Shown piece by piece: positions 17,969 through 27,695 of a stretch of 64,000 nt of DNA. A program made the translations under genes and the position numbers. The stretch is from Sulfuritalea sp. GTDB taxonomy: Bacteria; Pseudomonadota; Gammaproteobacteria; Burkholderiales; Rhodocyclaceae. How positions within the stretch are numbered: position 1 is the stretch's first letter; every line of letters begins with the position of its first letter. The DNA lies in NCBI GenBank assembly GCA_030680805.1, contig JAUXUK010000041.1, positions 1 to 64,000 on the forward strand. Direction: 5' to 3'. A model generated the notes under the pieces. It ran no database searches. It was not told the origin of the DNA and was given only the letters and a program-made list of their open reading frames with translations.

Positions 17969-20953
17969 CTACTTTCCGGCAGCCGGATCGAAGAAGCGCA
18001 GCGCGTTGCGACCGGCGGCCTTGGCCTGATACATGGCAAGGTCTGCCTGCTTCAGGAGTTCGTCCGCAGTGTGCTCGTGCCCGAAGAACAGGGTCCCGCC
18101 AATGCTGGGGGTGCTGACATGCTCGTGTTCGGCCAGCAAATAGGGCTGGTTGAGCGCAGCCAGTATCTTGTTTCCTGCAACTTCGGCCTGGGCGCCAGCT
18201 TCCAGACGGTTTTCGCTCAGCCCCTCCAGCATCACCACGAACTCGTCGCCGCCAAGGCGTGCGACCGTGTCGCCCTCGCGAACGCTGGCAACGAGACGCC
18301 GCGACACCTGTTGCAGCAATAGGTCGCCCATGTCGTGGCCGAGGGTGTCGTTAAGGCTCTTGAAATTGTCCAGGTCCAGAAACAGCAGCGCCCCCAACTG
18401 GCCGCTGCGGGCGCCAAAGGCCATGGCGTGCTGCAAACGGTCCAGCAGGAGTCGGCGGTTGGCAAGCTGGGTGAGGGAATCGTAATAGGCCAGCCGCTCG
18501 ATCTCCATCTCGGCTTCCTTGCGCTCGGTGATGTCGACCTGCGTTCCGACGTAGTGCGTGACTGTTCCATCGTCCCGTTTTACCGCGGTGATGGTGAGCC
18601 ATTGCGGATAAATCACGCCGTTCTTGCGCCGGTTCCATATCTCGCCCTGCCACGAACCGCTCTCGGCGATCGATCGCCACATTTCCTCGTAGAACGCCTT
18701 GTCGTGACGCCCGGAGCTCAGTATCGAGGTTCTTTGTCCGACAGCCTCGTCGGCCGTGTAGCCGGTGATTTCCGTGAATGCCCGGTTGATCCTCAAAATC
18801 AACCCGTTGGCATCGGTGATTGCCATGCCTTCCTGCGATTCGAATGCGATCGCGGCGATCCGCTGCTCCTGCTCGGCGCGCTTGCGTTCGCTGACGTCCC
18901 TGACCAAGGCCAGGAAGCCGCTGGCGTACTTCCCCGAGCCGGACAACTGGCTCATGGTGACCTGGAAGAAACGCTCCCTGCCATTTACCAGAACCGCGAG
19001 TTCGTGAGTGCGCGCCTGTGCATCGGCAAAGATGCCGACGATCGCCTCCGCGACGAAGTCCGATAGCTGATCCGGCAGCGCGTCGGCGAAGTAGTTTCCC
19101 AGGGCGGACTCGGCGCGGACAGGGAAGTCGAAGGACTCGGGCAGGTGGTATTCGGTAATCCGTCCCTCCGTGTCCACCACAAACACCAACTCCTGCAGCG
19201 AGCCGATGAGGTTTGCCAGGCGCGCTTCGCGGGCCTTCAGCGAGGCCTCGCTTTGCTTGCGCTCGGAAATGTCGAGGACCGTGCCGACCATGCGGAGTGC
19301 ACGGCCATCCGCATCCCGTTCCACCACCTTGCCGCGCGCGAGTACCCATAGCCAGTGGTCATTCTTGTGACGGAACCGGCACTCCGCCTCGCAACGCTGC
19401 GTTTCCCCCTTGAAATGGGTCTTTATCATCCCGCCCACAAGAGCGCGGTCGGTCGGATGAATCATCAGGCCCAGCACGCCTGGGTCTATTTGAAGTTCAT
19501 CCTGGGCATAACCCAACATCGCGAGAAAGCGTTCATTCTGCAGAATTCTCCCCGTCGGAATATCCCAGTCCAGCAAACCAAGATCAGCACCGGCCAGTGC
19601 CAGTTCCATGCGCTGCTGGCTCTCGGCGAGCTTCTCGGCCGCCTGCTTGCGCTCGGTGATATCGGTGGCAACGCCGAGGTAGCCGGCGATCCGCCCATCC
19701 GCGTCGACTAGCGCCGTTACCGACAGCAGCACCGGCACGCGTCGGCCATCCTGGCGAAGGTAGGTCCACTCATTCTCGTCGGGCGCGCGGGTTTCGCGCG
19801 TCTTGATGACAAATACATCGAAGCCGGGTTCGACAATCCCGCCCAGTTCCTTCGACAGCACCACGGCGCGACGACGGACTTCTTCCGGGTCGTGAAACAG
19901 GGCCGGCGTCTGCTTGCCGATCAACTCATCCGCCCGATAACCGAGCAGGGCTTCCGCACGAGGATTGAATACCGTGATGACGCCCTGCGGATCCGTGGCG
20001 ATGATCGCATAGGCGGCATGGGTCAGCACCGATGTCTTCAGCATTTCGCTTTCTAGTCGCGGCCGTTCCGCGGTAATGCGCTCGGTGACATCGCGGAAGC
20101 TCCAGACCCGCCCGGTGATCCGGCCATCCATCCGCTGGGGCTGGGAGTAGCGTTCAAAAACCCGCCCATCCTTGAATTGCAGGGTATCTGCCGACGATGC
20201 ATCGGGGCGCTCGTAGAGTTCGCTAACCTTTTGAACAAACTGCTGCGGATCATCCAGCTGGTCGAGCACGAATCCCATCAAGGCCTTGTCGTCGCCCGTC
20301 GCCAGGAGTTCAGCAGGAATTCGCCACAGGCTGGCGAACTGCGAGTTGTAGGTGACCACGCGCCTCTGGTCGTCGATGACCAGAATTCCATCGGAGGCCG
20401 CCTCCAGCGTCGCTCGCTGCAACGAAAGCGCCGCCCGCATCTTGCGAATCAGCATCGGTATGGGCAACAGCACCAGCCAGATCGAGAGGAGGCCGATGAA
20501 CCAGGACACGATCGGCTTTCCGATGAAATAGGGCTCCGGCGCCACGCCCAGCATGCTCGACACAACGTAGGCGAGCCAGGCCAGCATGTATGTTCCACTG
20601 TAGATCGCCCCGGCCCGAATGCTGACGACCACCGAGAGCATGACAGCTATGGCCAGCATGGTTGCGGTGGTGATCGGCGGCAGCCCGCCGAAGATCAGGG
20701 CCACCAGGATCAGCCACATGCCACCGGCGAACAACAGCAGGGACTTCTGCGGCTGCCCCTTGCGGCTCAGTCGCCAGGCGACGCCGACCAAGCCGAGCAG
20801 AATCATGCAGGCAACCGCCGACGCCGCCTTTCGATAGAACACGAAAGGCACGCCGACCGTCAGGAAGACAATCCCCACCGCCAGGAACATGCCGTAGAAG
20901 CGATCCAGCAGCTGGATGTTGGATGCCTGATCGGTGTTGGGGCCGGATGACAT
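17969..20953 (-). CDS. membrane sensor diguanylate cyclase with five PAS domains
   Basis: A 994-residue c-di-GMP synthase. About six transmembrane helices fill residues 20-175. Five PAS/PAC units follow at roughly 185-295, 310-430, 440-560, 570-690 and 695-815, several ending in the D-I-T/S-E-R-K linker. The GGDEF domain covers about 830-990 and has an intact RLGGDEF active site. An inhibitory I-site RxxD (REGD) lies five residues upstream of GGDEF. There is no EAL domain, so it should only make c-di-GMP and be subject to product inhibition. It is convergent with the ThDP enzyme gene (5 bases between the stops). Confidence 0.92.
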   Translation of the reverse strand: MSSGPNTDQASNIQLLDRFYGMFLAVGIVFLTVGVPFVFYRKAASAVACMILLGLVGVAWRLSRKGQPQKSLLLFAGGMWLILVALIFGGLPPITTATMLAIAVMLSVVVSIRAGAIYSGTYMLAWLAYVVSSMLGVAPEPYFIGKPIVSWFIGLLSIWLVLLPIPMLIRKMRAALSLQRATLEAASDGILVIDDQRRVVTYNSQFASLWRIPAELLATGDDKALMGFVLDQLDDPQQFVQKVSELYERPDASSADTLQFKDGRVFERYSQPQRMDGRITGRVWSFRDVTERITAERPRLESEMLKTSVLTHAAYAIIATDPQGVITVFNPRAEALLGYRADELIGKQTPALFHDPEEVRRRAVVLSKELGGIVEPGFDVFVIKTRETRAPDENEWTYLRQDGRRVPVLLSVTALVDADGRIAGYLGVATDITERKQAAEKLAESQQRMELALAGADLGLLDWDIPTGRILQNERFLAMLGYAQDELQIDPGVLGLMIHPTDRALVGGMIKTHFKGETQRCEAECRFRHKNDHWLWVLARGKVVERDADGRALRMVGTVLDISERKQSEASLKAREARLANLIGSLQELVFVVDTEGRITEYHLPESFDFPVRAESALGNYFADALPDQLSDFVAEAIVGIFADAQARTHELAVLVNGRERFFQVTMSQLSGSGKYASGFLALVRDVSERKRAEQEQRIAAIAFESQEGMAITDANGLILRINRAFTEITGYTADEAVGQRTSILSSGRHDKAFYEEMWRSIAESGSWQGEIWNRRKNGVIYPQWLTITAVKRDDGTVTHYVGTQVDITERKEAEMEIERLAYYDSLTQLANRRLLLDRLQHAMAFGARSGQLGALLFLDLDNFKSLNDTLGHDMGDLLLQQVSRRLVASVREGDTVARLGGDEFVVMLEGLSENRLEAGAQAEVAGNKILAALNQPYLLAEHEHVSTPSIGGTLFFGHEHTADELLKQADLAMYQAKAAGRNALRFFDPAAGK

Positions 20954-21052
20954 GGAGAGTCATGTGCACGTTGGGAAGCAACGCGCCATCTTACGGCACC
21001 CTATGTCTTTTTGGATAGCGGCGCGCCTGCTCGGCAGGGACCCGACTACCCC

Positions 21053-21916
21053 TCAGTCCGCCACCGCCGCGCTACCCTTTCGGCCCGACAGGGCGGTGGC
21101 GAACAGCCCGCTGGCGACAATCAGGATCACACCGGCCCATGACTGCCAGGGCAGTGTCTCGTCCCACAGCACCATGCCGAAAACGCTGGAAAAGACTACC
21201 GTGCTGTAGGCCAGGCTGGCGGACACGAGCGTCTTGCCGCGCGTGTAGGCTGCGGTCATGCAAAGCTGTGCCAGCACGCCGAAGCCCCCCACTCCCAACA
21301 GCAGCAGCCAGCCTCGATGGTCGATGGCATGGAAGGGACTGGACGCCAGCAACCAGGGCAATCCGCCCAGTGTTGCCATGGCTGAAAAATAGAACACCGT
21401 GCGCCATTCCGGCTCCCCGAGTTCGCCCAGGCGTCTCACGTTGAGGTAAGCGACACTGGAAATGATCCCCGAGCCCAAACCGAACAAGGCGCCCAGCCAC
21501 TGATCCTGCTCGAGGGTGGGCTGCAACAGGAAAACCACGCCAACGAACCCTGCTGCCAGCACACCATGGAATCCGCGCCGAACAGGCTCCTTCAACCATA
21601 ACACCAGCAGCAGCGCCAGAAACAACGGCGACGTATAGTTCAGCGTCACCGCCGCCGCCAGAGGAATCAGGCTGATGGCGTAGAAGTACATTACCAGCGA
21701 CACAAAACCCGCCAAGCCTCGTGCGACATGGGTTCGCGCATGCCGTGTGGCCAGGGGAAGCCGGCGCACCAGGATGTAGGAACCGATGAGCAGCGTGGCG
21801 ACGAATCCGCGCCAGAACACCAGTTCCGCGGCCGAAAACTGTGCCGAACCCAGCTTTACGCAGACGCCCATGCAGGCAAACAGCAGGCTCGCCGCGATCA
21901 TCCAGAGTGACTGCAT
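21053..21916 (-). CDS. EamA (DMT superfamily) transporter
   Basis: A 287-residue membrane protein with ten hydrophobic helices arranged as two EamA repeats. The first starts at MIAASLLFACMGVCVKL and the second near LGALFGLGSGIISSVAYLNVRRLG. Both end in the family's glycine-rich helices (VILIVASGLFATAL at the C-terminus). Members export amino acids, purines or other small metabolites. No substrate can be inferred, and the neighbours (diguanylate cyclase, Rieske oxygenase) do not help. Confidence 0.87.
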   Translation of the reverse strand: MQSLWMIAASLLFACMGVCVKLGSAQFSAAELVFWRGFVATLLIGSYILVRRLPLATRHARTHVARGLAGFVSLVMYFYAISLIPLAAAVTLNYTSPLFLALLLVLWLKEPVRRGFHGVLAAGFVGVVFLLQPTLEQDQWLGALFGLGSGIISSVAYLNVRRLGELGEPEWRTVFYFSAMATLGGLPWLLASSPFHAIDHRGWLLLLGVGGFGVLAQLCMTAAYTRGKTLVSASLAYSTVVFSSVFGMVLWDETLPWQSWAGVILIVASGLFATALSGRKGSAAVAD

Positions 21917-21968
21917 GAAATGGAACGGGCGCCGACACGTTGCCGGCGCCCGTGTCAGTTTCCCGAAA

Positions 21969-23069
21969 TTAGAGGTGTTCGGCCATTACGCGCCGATAGA
22001 ACTCGTGGAAGTGCTGCATGCCATCCTCCATGGGTGACTGATAGGGGCCCACTTCGCTGCGCCCCTGCTTCATCAGGGCGCGACGGCCGCGGTCCATGCG
22101 CTCACCGATGTCATCGTCCTCGATCGCCGTTTCCATGTAGGCGGCCTGCTCGGCCTTGATGAACTCGGGCTCGAACAGGGCAATGTCCTCCGGGTAGTAG
22201 AACTCGACCACATTCAGGGTCTTGTCCACGTCCTGCGGTACCAGCGTCGACACCACCAGCACATGCGGATACCACTCGACCATGATGTTCGGATAATAGG
22301 TCAGCCAGATCGCGCCATGCTTCGGCAACTCGCCGTTGTAGTAGTCGAGTACGGCCTTGTGCCAGCGTTGATAGGTAGCCGAGCCGGGCTTGGCCAGGGA
22401 GGTGACACCGACACGCTGCACCGAATACCAGTCGCCGAACTGCCAGGTCAGGTCGTCGCAGGTGACGAAACCACCGAGTCCCGGGTGATAAGGCACGACG
22501 TGGTAGTCCTCGAGATACACCTCGATGAAGGTCTTCCAGTTGTAGTTGCACTGGTGCAGTTCGACATGATCGAGCTTGTAGCCTTCGAAACCCAGTTCGC
22601 TCGCGACCTTCATGCCCGCGAGGTCTGCATTGGCCGAGCGCGGCCCTTTGAACAGCAGCCCTTGCCAGCTTTCCAGTTTCTGCTTTGCAAGATTGAGGCA
22701 GGGGTTGGCCGGAAAATGCGGCGCGCCGATCAGTTCGCCGCCCGTGTCGTAGGTCCAGCGATGGATCGGGCAGACAATGTTTTTCGCATTGCCTGCACCG
22801 GCGAGCATGATCGCCTGCCGGTGACGGCAGACATTGGACATTTCGTAGACGCCGTCCGGCTGGCGCACCACCATTCGCGCGTGGTCGTGCCACTCCTGCG
22901 AGCGATAGTCGTGCACTTCGGGAACCATCAATTCGTGGCCGACATAGCCCGGGCCGGCATCGAAGATCAGCTTCTTTTCCTGCTCGAAGAGCTTTTCATC
23001 GAAATACCACTGCACCGGTAACTGCGAAGCGCCCGGAGAGAGGAGTACGCGGACGCCGACATCGGACAT
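21969..23069 (-). CDS. Rieske [2Fe-2S] ring-hydroxylating oxygenase alpha subunit
   Basis: A 366-residue oxygenase component. The Rieske cluster ligands are Cys81, His83, Cys100 and His103 (CRHR ... CPIH). The mononuclear iron ligands are His190 and His195 in LEDYHVVPYH, with a later acidic ligand. Such enzymes dihydroxylate or demethylate aromatic or amine substrates. No beta subunit, ferredoxin or reductase gene is next to it, so it must borrow electron carriers. The start at 23069 gives MSDVGVRV; the frame stays open to 23192 but has no better start. It is divergent from xseB. Confidence 0.88.
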   Translation of the reverse strand: MSDVGVRVLLSPGASQLPVQWYFDEKLFEQEKKLIFDAGPGYVGHELMVPEVHDYRSQEWHDHARMVVRQPDGVYEMSNVCRHRQAIMLAGAGNAKNIVCPIHRWTYDTGGELIGAPHFPANPCLNLAKQKLESWQGLLFKGPRSANADLAGMKVASELGFEGYKLDHVELHQCNYNWKTFIEVYLEDYHVVPYHPGLGGFVTCDDLTWQFGDWYSVQRVGVTSLAKPGSATYQRWHKAVLDYYNGELPKHGAIWLTYYPNIMVEWYPHVLVVSTLVPQDVDKTLNVVEFYYPEDIALFEPEFIKAEQAAYMETAIEDDDIGERMDRGRRALMKQGRSEVGPYQSPMEDGMQHFHEFYRRVMAEHL

Positions 23070-23138
23070 GAATTCCAACCTCCAAGAGGGTTTACCCGGA
23101 AACCGGAAATGGACGGAAAGACCCGTCAGGACAGACAA

Positions 23139-23165
23139 TTGCCGGTACCAAGCCGACTGTATAAT
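23139..23165 (+). promoter_or_regulatory. candidate sigma-70 promoter for xseB-ispA-dxs
   Basis: A perfect TATAAT at 23160-23165 with TTGCCG at 23139-23144. The 15-base spacer is shorter than ideal. It lies in the divergent spacer about 90 bases before xseB. Confidence 0.45.
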
Positions 23166-23254
23166 TGTAGCCAATTTGACCAAGAGACGCACCTTGGGCT
23201 ATTTTTATACTTTTACCTTGCCGCTGGTCAGCGCTTCCGGCCAAGGCTTCACTC

Positions 23255-23530
23255 ATGGCCAAACTCCCGAACTCAGCTCCAGACATCGATTCCGCAGCCA
23301 GCCCAGCCGCTTCGTTTGAAGGCGCTCTGACAGAACTGGAGGGCATCGTCACCGCGATGGAAGCTGGCCAGATGCCGCTGCAGGACGCTCTGGAAGCCTA
23401 CAAACGAGGCGTGGCCCTGTTGCGCCAATGTCAGGAAACGCTGACCGCCGCCGAGCAACAGATACGCATCCTCGACGCCAGCGGGCTGCGCGAGTTCGTT
23501 CCGGAAACGGGCGCTGAACTGGACGACTGA
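23255..23530 (+). CDS. xseB: exodeoxyribonuclease VII small subunit
   Basis: A 91-residue protein with the XseB core: FEGALTELEGIVTAMEAGQMPLQ, LEAYKRGVALLRQCQ and LTAAEQQI. It associates with XseA to degrade single-stranded DNA and is needed to keep the large subunit soluble. A 10-15 residue N-terminal extension is unremarkable. It heads an xseB-ispA-dxs operon, the arrangement usual in proteobacteria, and ends 7 bases before ispA. Confidence 0.95.
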   Translation: MAKLPNSAPDIDSAASPAASFEGALTELEGIVTAMEAGQMPLQDALEAYKRGVALLRQCQETLTAAEQQIRILDASGLREFVPETGAELDD

Positions 23531-23537
23531 ACCGCTC

Positions 23538-24422
23538 ATGAACTTCCCGACCTGGATGTCCGCCATCCAGCAGCGCACTGAATCTGCCCTGGACGCCACC
23601 CTGCCATCGCCCGGCCTGGCGCCGGCGCGTTTGCACGAGGCAATGCGCTACTCGGTACTCGGCGGGGGCAAGCGCGTGCGTCCCCTGCTATGCCATGCCG
23701 CAGCCTCGCTCTTTGACGCAGATCCCGACGTAGTCGACGCCCCGGCCATCGCCGTCGAACTGATCCACGCCTATTCGCTGGTGCATGACGACCTGCCTTG
23801 CATGGACGACGACGTCCTGCGCCGCGGCAAACCCACGTGCCACGTCCAGTTCGACGAGGCGACCGCCCTTCTGGTCGGCGATGCCCTGCAGACCCAGGCA
23901 TTCCAGGTTCTTTCCAATCGCCTTGCCGGGGTCGCCGCTGCCCGCCAACTCGAGATGCTGCATTTGCTGGCGGTCGCCTCCGGGTCGCGCGGAATGGCCG
24001 GCGGCCAGGCCATCGACCTCGCAGCCGTGGGGGAGCAGCTGACGATCAGCGAGCTCGAGTTCATGCACATACGCAAGACCGGTGCGCTGATCCGCGCCGC
24101 CGTGTTGCTCGGCGCTCATTGTGGCGAAGCCCCGCCTGATGCCCTCGAGCATCTCGGGCACTTCGCCAATCGCATCGGCCTGCTGTTCCAGGTGGTTGAC
24201 GATATCCTCGACGCCGAGGCCAGCACGGCAACATTGGGCAAGACCGCCGGCAAGGATGCTGCGCAGAACAAGCCAACCTATGTCAATTTCCTTGGCATCA
24301 GCGAAGCCAAGGCCATGGCCGGCAAACTCAGACAGGACGCTCATGGCGCCCTGGCCCCGTTCGGCGAGTCTGCCGCTCGCCTGCATGAACTTACCGACTT
24401 CATTGTCGAGCGGACCTTTTGA
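23538..24422 (+). CDS. ispA: (2E,6E)-farnesyl diphosphate synthase
   Basis: A 294-residue polyprenyl synthase that condenses isopentenyl diphosphate with dimethylallyl and geranyl diphosphate. The first aspartate-rich motif DDLPCMDDD with the RRGKPT that follows, and the second motif DDILD near residue 219, are both intact. [10 protein letters not shown] near residue 44 binds isopentenyl diphosphate. It overlaps dxs by one base (TGATG), coupling isoprenoid precursor supply to chain synthesis. Confidence 0.95.
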   Translation: MNFPTWMSAIQQRTESALDATLPSPGLAPARLHEAMRYSVLGGGKRVRPLLCHAAASLFDADPDVVDAPAIAVELIHAYSLVHDDLPCMDDDVLRRGKPTCHVQFDEATALLVGDALQTQAFQVLSNRLAGVAAARQLEMLHLLAVASGSRGMAGGQAIDLAAVGEQLTISELEFMHIRKTGALIRAAVLLGAHCGEAPPDALEHLGHFANRIGLLFQVVDDILDAEASTATLGKTAGKDAAQNKPTYVNFLGISEAKAMAGKLRQDAHGALAPFGESAARLHELTDFIVERTF

Positions 24423-26284
24423 TGACCTACCCCCTCCTCGACGCGATCCTTTCACCGGCCGACCTGCGCGCGCTGGAACGCGACCAGTTGCCGCAGCTGG
24501 CTGAAGAACTGCGCGCGTTTGTGCTCGAGTCCGTATCCAGGACAGGAGGACATCTTTCGTCCAACCTCGGTACTGTGGAACTGACCGTTGCATTGCACTA
24601 TGTCTTCAACACCCCCGAGGATCGACTCGTTTGGGACGTGGGTCATCAAACCTATCCGCACAAGGCGCTGACGGGCAGACGCCCCGGCATGGAGCGCCTG
24701 CGCATGAAGGACGGCGTATCAGGTTTTCCGCGCCGGATCGAGAGCGAGTACGACACCTTCGGCGTGGGGCATTCATCAACCTCGATCTCGGCCGCACTGG
24801 GCATGGCCGTGGCCGCGCGCAACCGGGGCGAAGAGCGCCGTGTGGCGGCCATCATAGGTGACGGAGCGATGTCCGCCGGCCAGGCCTTCGAAGCCCTCAA
24901 CAATGCAGGCGTGATCGACGCCAACCTGCTGGTGATTCTCAACGACAATGACATGTCGATCTCGCCGCCGGTCGGTGCGCTCAACAAATACCTGGCGCGC
25001 CTGCTCTCCGGCGGCACCTTCAATGCCGCACGGCGTGCCGGCGAAAAAGTGCTGGCCTCGTTGCCGAACGTGCTCGAGTTCGCCAATCGGGTCGAGGAGC
25101 ACGTCAAGGGCATGATCTCGCCGGGTACCCTGTTCGAGGAACTCGGCTTCAACTATATCGGCCCCATCGACGGCCATGACCTCGATGCGCTGATTCCGAC
25201 ACTGCTCAATCTGCGCAAACTGAAGGGACCGCAGTTTCTTCATGTCATCACGCGCAAAGGTCAAGGCTACAAGCTGGCCGAAGCGGACCCGATTCTTTAC
25301 CATGGTGTCGGCAAGTTCGACGCCGCCAACGGCATCGAGCAGGGCAAGGCGCCGGGCCGGCCGACCTACACGCAGGTGTTCGGCGACTGGCTGTGCGATC
25401 AGGCTCAAGCCGATCCGCGCCTGATCGGCATCACGCCGGCGATGCGCGAGGGCTCCGGCATGGTGCGCTTCGCCAACGAATTTCCCCAGCGCTACTTCGA
25501 CGTCGGCATTGCCGAGCAACATGCGGTGACCTTCGCCGGCGGACTGGCCTGCGAAGGCATGCGGCCGGTGGTAGCCATCTACTCGACCTTTCTGCAGCGG
25601 GCCTACGACCAGTTGATTCACGACATCGCCCTGCAGAACCTGCCCGTGGTGTTCGCCATCGACCGCGGCGGGCTGGTCGGCGCCGACGGCGCGACGCACA
25701 ACGGTGCGTTCGATCTTTCCTACCTCACCTGCATTCCCAACATGGTGGTGATGACGCCGAGCGATGAGAACGAATGCCGCAAGATGCTCTCCACCGCCTT
25801 CACCCTCAACGGACCGACCGCCGTGCGCTACCCGCGCGGCAGCGGGCCTGGATCGACCATGGAACCCGGGCTGGCGACCCTGCCGGTGGGACGGGGGGAA
25901 ATCAGGCGAAACGGCAAGCGGGTGGCGCTCCTGGCCTTTGGCGCCATGCTGACGCCCGCGCTAAAAGCCGCTGAAGCACTCGACGCCACGGTGGCCAACA
26001 TGCGCTTCGTCAAACCGCTGGATGCCGAACTGGTGCGCCAACTTGCCGCCGACCACGAACTGTTGGTAACGATCGAGGAAAACGCCCTGATTGGTGGCGC
26101 CGGCGCGGAGGTGGCGCGCGCCCTCGAGGCAGCGGGTCTGCGCACCCCGCTGCTGCGCCTCGGCCTGCCAGACAAGTTCATCGACCACGGCGACTCGGCC
26201 TTGCTGCTGGCGGAAGTCGGCCTTGACGATACAGGCATTGCACGCAGCGTGACCGCGAGACTCGCGCAGGAAAGTAATAGTTGA
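24422..26284 (+). CDS. dxs: 1-deoxy-D-xylulose-5-phosphate synthase
   Basis: A 620-residue ThDP enzyme that joins pyruvate and glyceraldehyde 3-phosphate in the first step of the MEP isoprenoid pathway. [15 protein letters not shown], the ThDP motif [18 protein letters not shown] with its Asn, and the transketolase-central [17 protein letters not shown] are all present. Length is standard. ATG 24422, overlapping the ispA stop, is preferred over a TTG one codon earlier. A candidate promoter for folE2 overlaps its last codon. Confidence 0.96.
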   Translation: MTYPLLDAILSPADLRALERDQLPQLAEELRAFVLESVSRTGGHLSSNLGTVELTVALHYVFNTPEDRLVWDVGHQTYPHKALTGRRPGMERLRMKDGVSGFPRRIESEYDTFGVGHSSTSISAALGMAVAARNRGEERRVAAIIGDGAMSAGQAFEALNNAGVIDANLLVILNDNDMSISPPVGALNKYLARLLSGGTFNAARRAGEKVLASLPNVLEFANRVEEHVKGMISPGTLFEELGFNYIGPIDGHDLDALIPTLLNLRKLKGPQFLHVITRKGQGYKLAEADPILYHGVGKFDAANGIEQGKAPGRPTYTQVFGDWLCDQAQADPRLIGITPAMREGSGMVRFANEFPQRYFDVGIAEQHAVTFAGGLACEGMRPVVAIYSTFLQRAYDQLIHDIALQNLPVVFAIDRGGLVGADGATHNGAFDLSYLTCIPNMVVMTPSDENECRKMLSTAFTLNGPTAVRYPRGSGPGSTMEPGLATLPVGRGEIRRNGKRVALLAFGAMLTPALKAAEALDATVANMRFVKPLDAELVRQLAADHELLVTIEENALIGGAGAEVARALEAAGLRTPLLRLGLPDKFIDHGDSALLLAEVGLDDTGIARSVTARLAQESNS

Positions 26285-26310
26285 GTAAAACCGTCGGATA
26301 ATGGTATAGT
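26281..26310 (+). promoter_or_regulatory. candidate sigma-70 promoter for folE2
   Basis: TTGAGT (26281-26286) and TATAGT (26305-26310) with an 18-base spacer, starting in the dxs stop codon region and about 50 bases before the folE2 start. Confidence 0.4.
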
Positions 26311-26363
26311 TGGCTCTGGAATTTCACCCAAAACCGAGAAACGAAATGAATTGCAGGGATCCC

Positions 26364-27170
26364 ATGGCTCCACCCGAAAAATCAGTGATTGCGGACGTTC
26401 AGAGCAGCGAGGATTCGCGCCAGTTGCCGATCAACAAAGTCGGCATCAAGGACATTCGCCATCCTTTCAAGGTCCTCGACAAGAGCGGCGGCGTGCGCCA
26501 CACCATTGCCACCTTCAACATGTATGTCGGGCTGCCCCACAACTTCAAGGGCACCCACATGTCTCGTTTCGTCGAGATCCTCAATGCCCATGAAGAGGAA
26601 ATCTCGGTCGAGAGTTTCGAGACCATGTTGCGCGAAATGGTGACCCGGCTCGAAGCCGCCACCGGCCACCTTGAAATGAGCTTCCCCTATTTCATCAACA
26701 AGGTCGCGCCCGTCTCCGGCGTCAAGAGCCTGATGGACTACGAGGTCACCTTCATCGGCGAGATCGCAGAAGGCGGCCGCTATCGGCAAACCATCAAGGT
26801 CGTGGTCCCCGTCACCAGCCTGTGCCCCTGTTCGAAGAAGATATCCGAGCGCGGTGCGCACAACCAGCGCTCCCATGTCACGATTTCCGCCACGACCAAC
26901 CAGCTGGTGTGGATCGAAGACATCGTCCGCATGGCTGAAACGCAGGCTTCATGCGAGCTCTACGGCCTGCTGAAGCGCCCCGACGAAAAGTACGTCACCG
27001 AGCGGGCCTACGACAATCCGAAGTTCGTCGAAGACCTGGTACGCGACGTGGCCGGCGCACTCAATGCCGATCCGCGCATCGACGCCTATGTGGTCGAGAG
27101 CGAGAATTTCGAGTCAATCCACAACCACTCGGCCTACGCCCTGATCGAGAGCAACAAGAAGCGCTACTGA
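26364..27170 (+). CDS. folE2: GTP cyclohydrolase FolE2 (type IB)
   Basis: A 268-residue type IB GTP cyclohydrolase, making dihydroneopterin triphosphate for folate (and queuosine precursor) synthesis. The catalytic cysteine lies in [20 protein letters not shown]. Further marks are the N-terminal GIKDIRHPF and the C-terminal [13 protein letters not shown]. Type IB enzymes use various metals and often replace FolE1 under zinc limitation, though I see no Zur site. AGGGA 5 bases before ATG 26364 favours that start; ATG 26346 is an alternative. A hairpin terminator follows. Confidence 0.92.
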   Translation: MAPPEKSVIADVQSSEDSRQLPINKVGIKDIRHPFKVLDKSGGVRHTIATFNMYVGLPHNFKGTHMSRFVEILNAHEEEISVESFETMLREMVTRLEAATGHLEMSFPYFINKVAPVSGVKSLMDYEVTFIGEIAEGGRYRQTIKVVVPVTSLCPCSKKISERGAHNQRSHVTISATTNQLVWIEDIVRMAETQASCELYGLLKRPDEKYVTERAYDNPKFVEDLVRDVAGALNADPRIDAYVVESENFESIHNHSAYALIESNKKRY

Positions 27171-27185
27171 TCTTGGCGCTTGCCC

Positions 27186-27227
27186 AACGAAAAGGGCCGT
27201 CCGGCATGCCGGACGGCCCTTTTCGTT
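27186..27227. terminator. bidirectional terminator between folE2 and rplS
   Basis: A perfect 42-base palindrome (each arm reads AACGAAAAGGGCC GTCCGGCA, with an A-rich outer and GC-rich inner part). It sits between convergent folE2 and rplS, and each direction ends in a TTTT run, so it should terminate both. Confidence 0.88.
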
Positions 27228-27246
27228 GTATCCGTTTGGCGTCGAA

Positions 27247-27609
27247 TCAGGCCTTGCGGGTCAGCTTCTCTTTGATGCGAGCCGACTTGCCGGAACGATC
27301 GCGCAGGTAGTAGAGCTTGGCGCGGCGCACGTCGCCGCGACGCTTCAGCTCGATGCTGGCAATCAGCGGCGAGTAGGTCTGGAAGGTGCGCTCGACGCCC
27401 TCGCCGGACGAAATCTTGCGCACGATGAAATTGGAATTGAGACCGCGGTTGCGCTTGGAGATCACAACGCCCTCGAAGGCCTGGACGCGCTTGCGGTCAC
27501 CTTCGACCACATTCACGTTGACGATCACAGTGTCGCCCGGCGCGAAATCGGGAATGGTCTTGCCCACGCGCTGGATTTCTTCGTTTTCAAGTTGCTGAAT
27601 CAGGTTCAT
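27247..27609 (-). CDS. rplS: 50S ribosomal protein L19
   Basis: A 120-residue L19 at the 30S-50S interface. It shows the typical [12 protein letters not shown] start, [32 protein letters not shown] and the [19 protein letters not shown] end. It is the last gene of the rpsP-rimM-trmD-rplS operon, 86 bases after trmD. The start at 27609 has GGAG upstream; a four-codon longer frame exists but is not needed. Confidence 0.97.
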   Translation of the reverse strand: MNLIQQLENEEIQRVGKTIPDFAPGDTVIVNVNVVEGDRKRVQAFEGVVISKRNRGLNSNFIVRKISSGEGVERTFQTYSPLIASIELKRRGDVRRAKLYYLRDRSGKSARIKEKLTRKA

Positions 27610-27695
27610 GCTTGGCTCCATCGATTATGGCTGCGGATGTCTCCCGCCAACCTTTGCGCCCAGAGCAGGACGAACTGTCCTGTTGTGCGCCGTTT

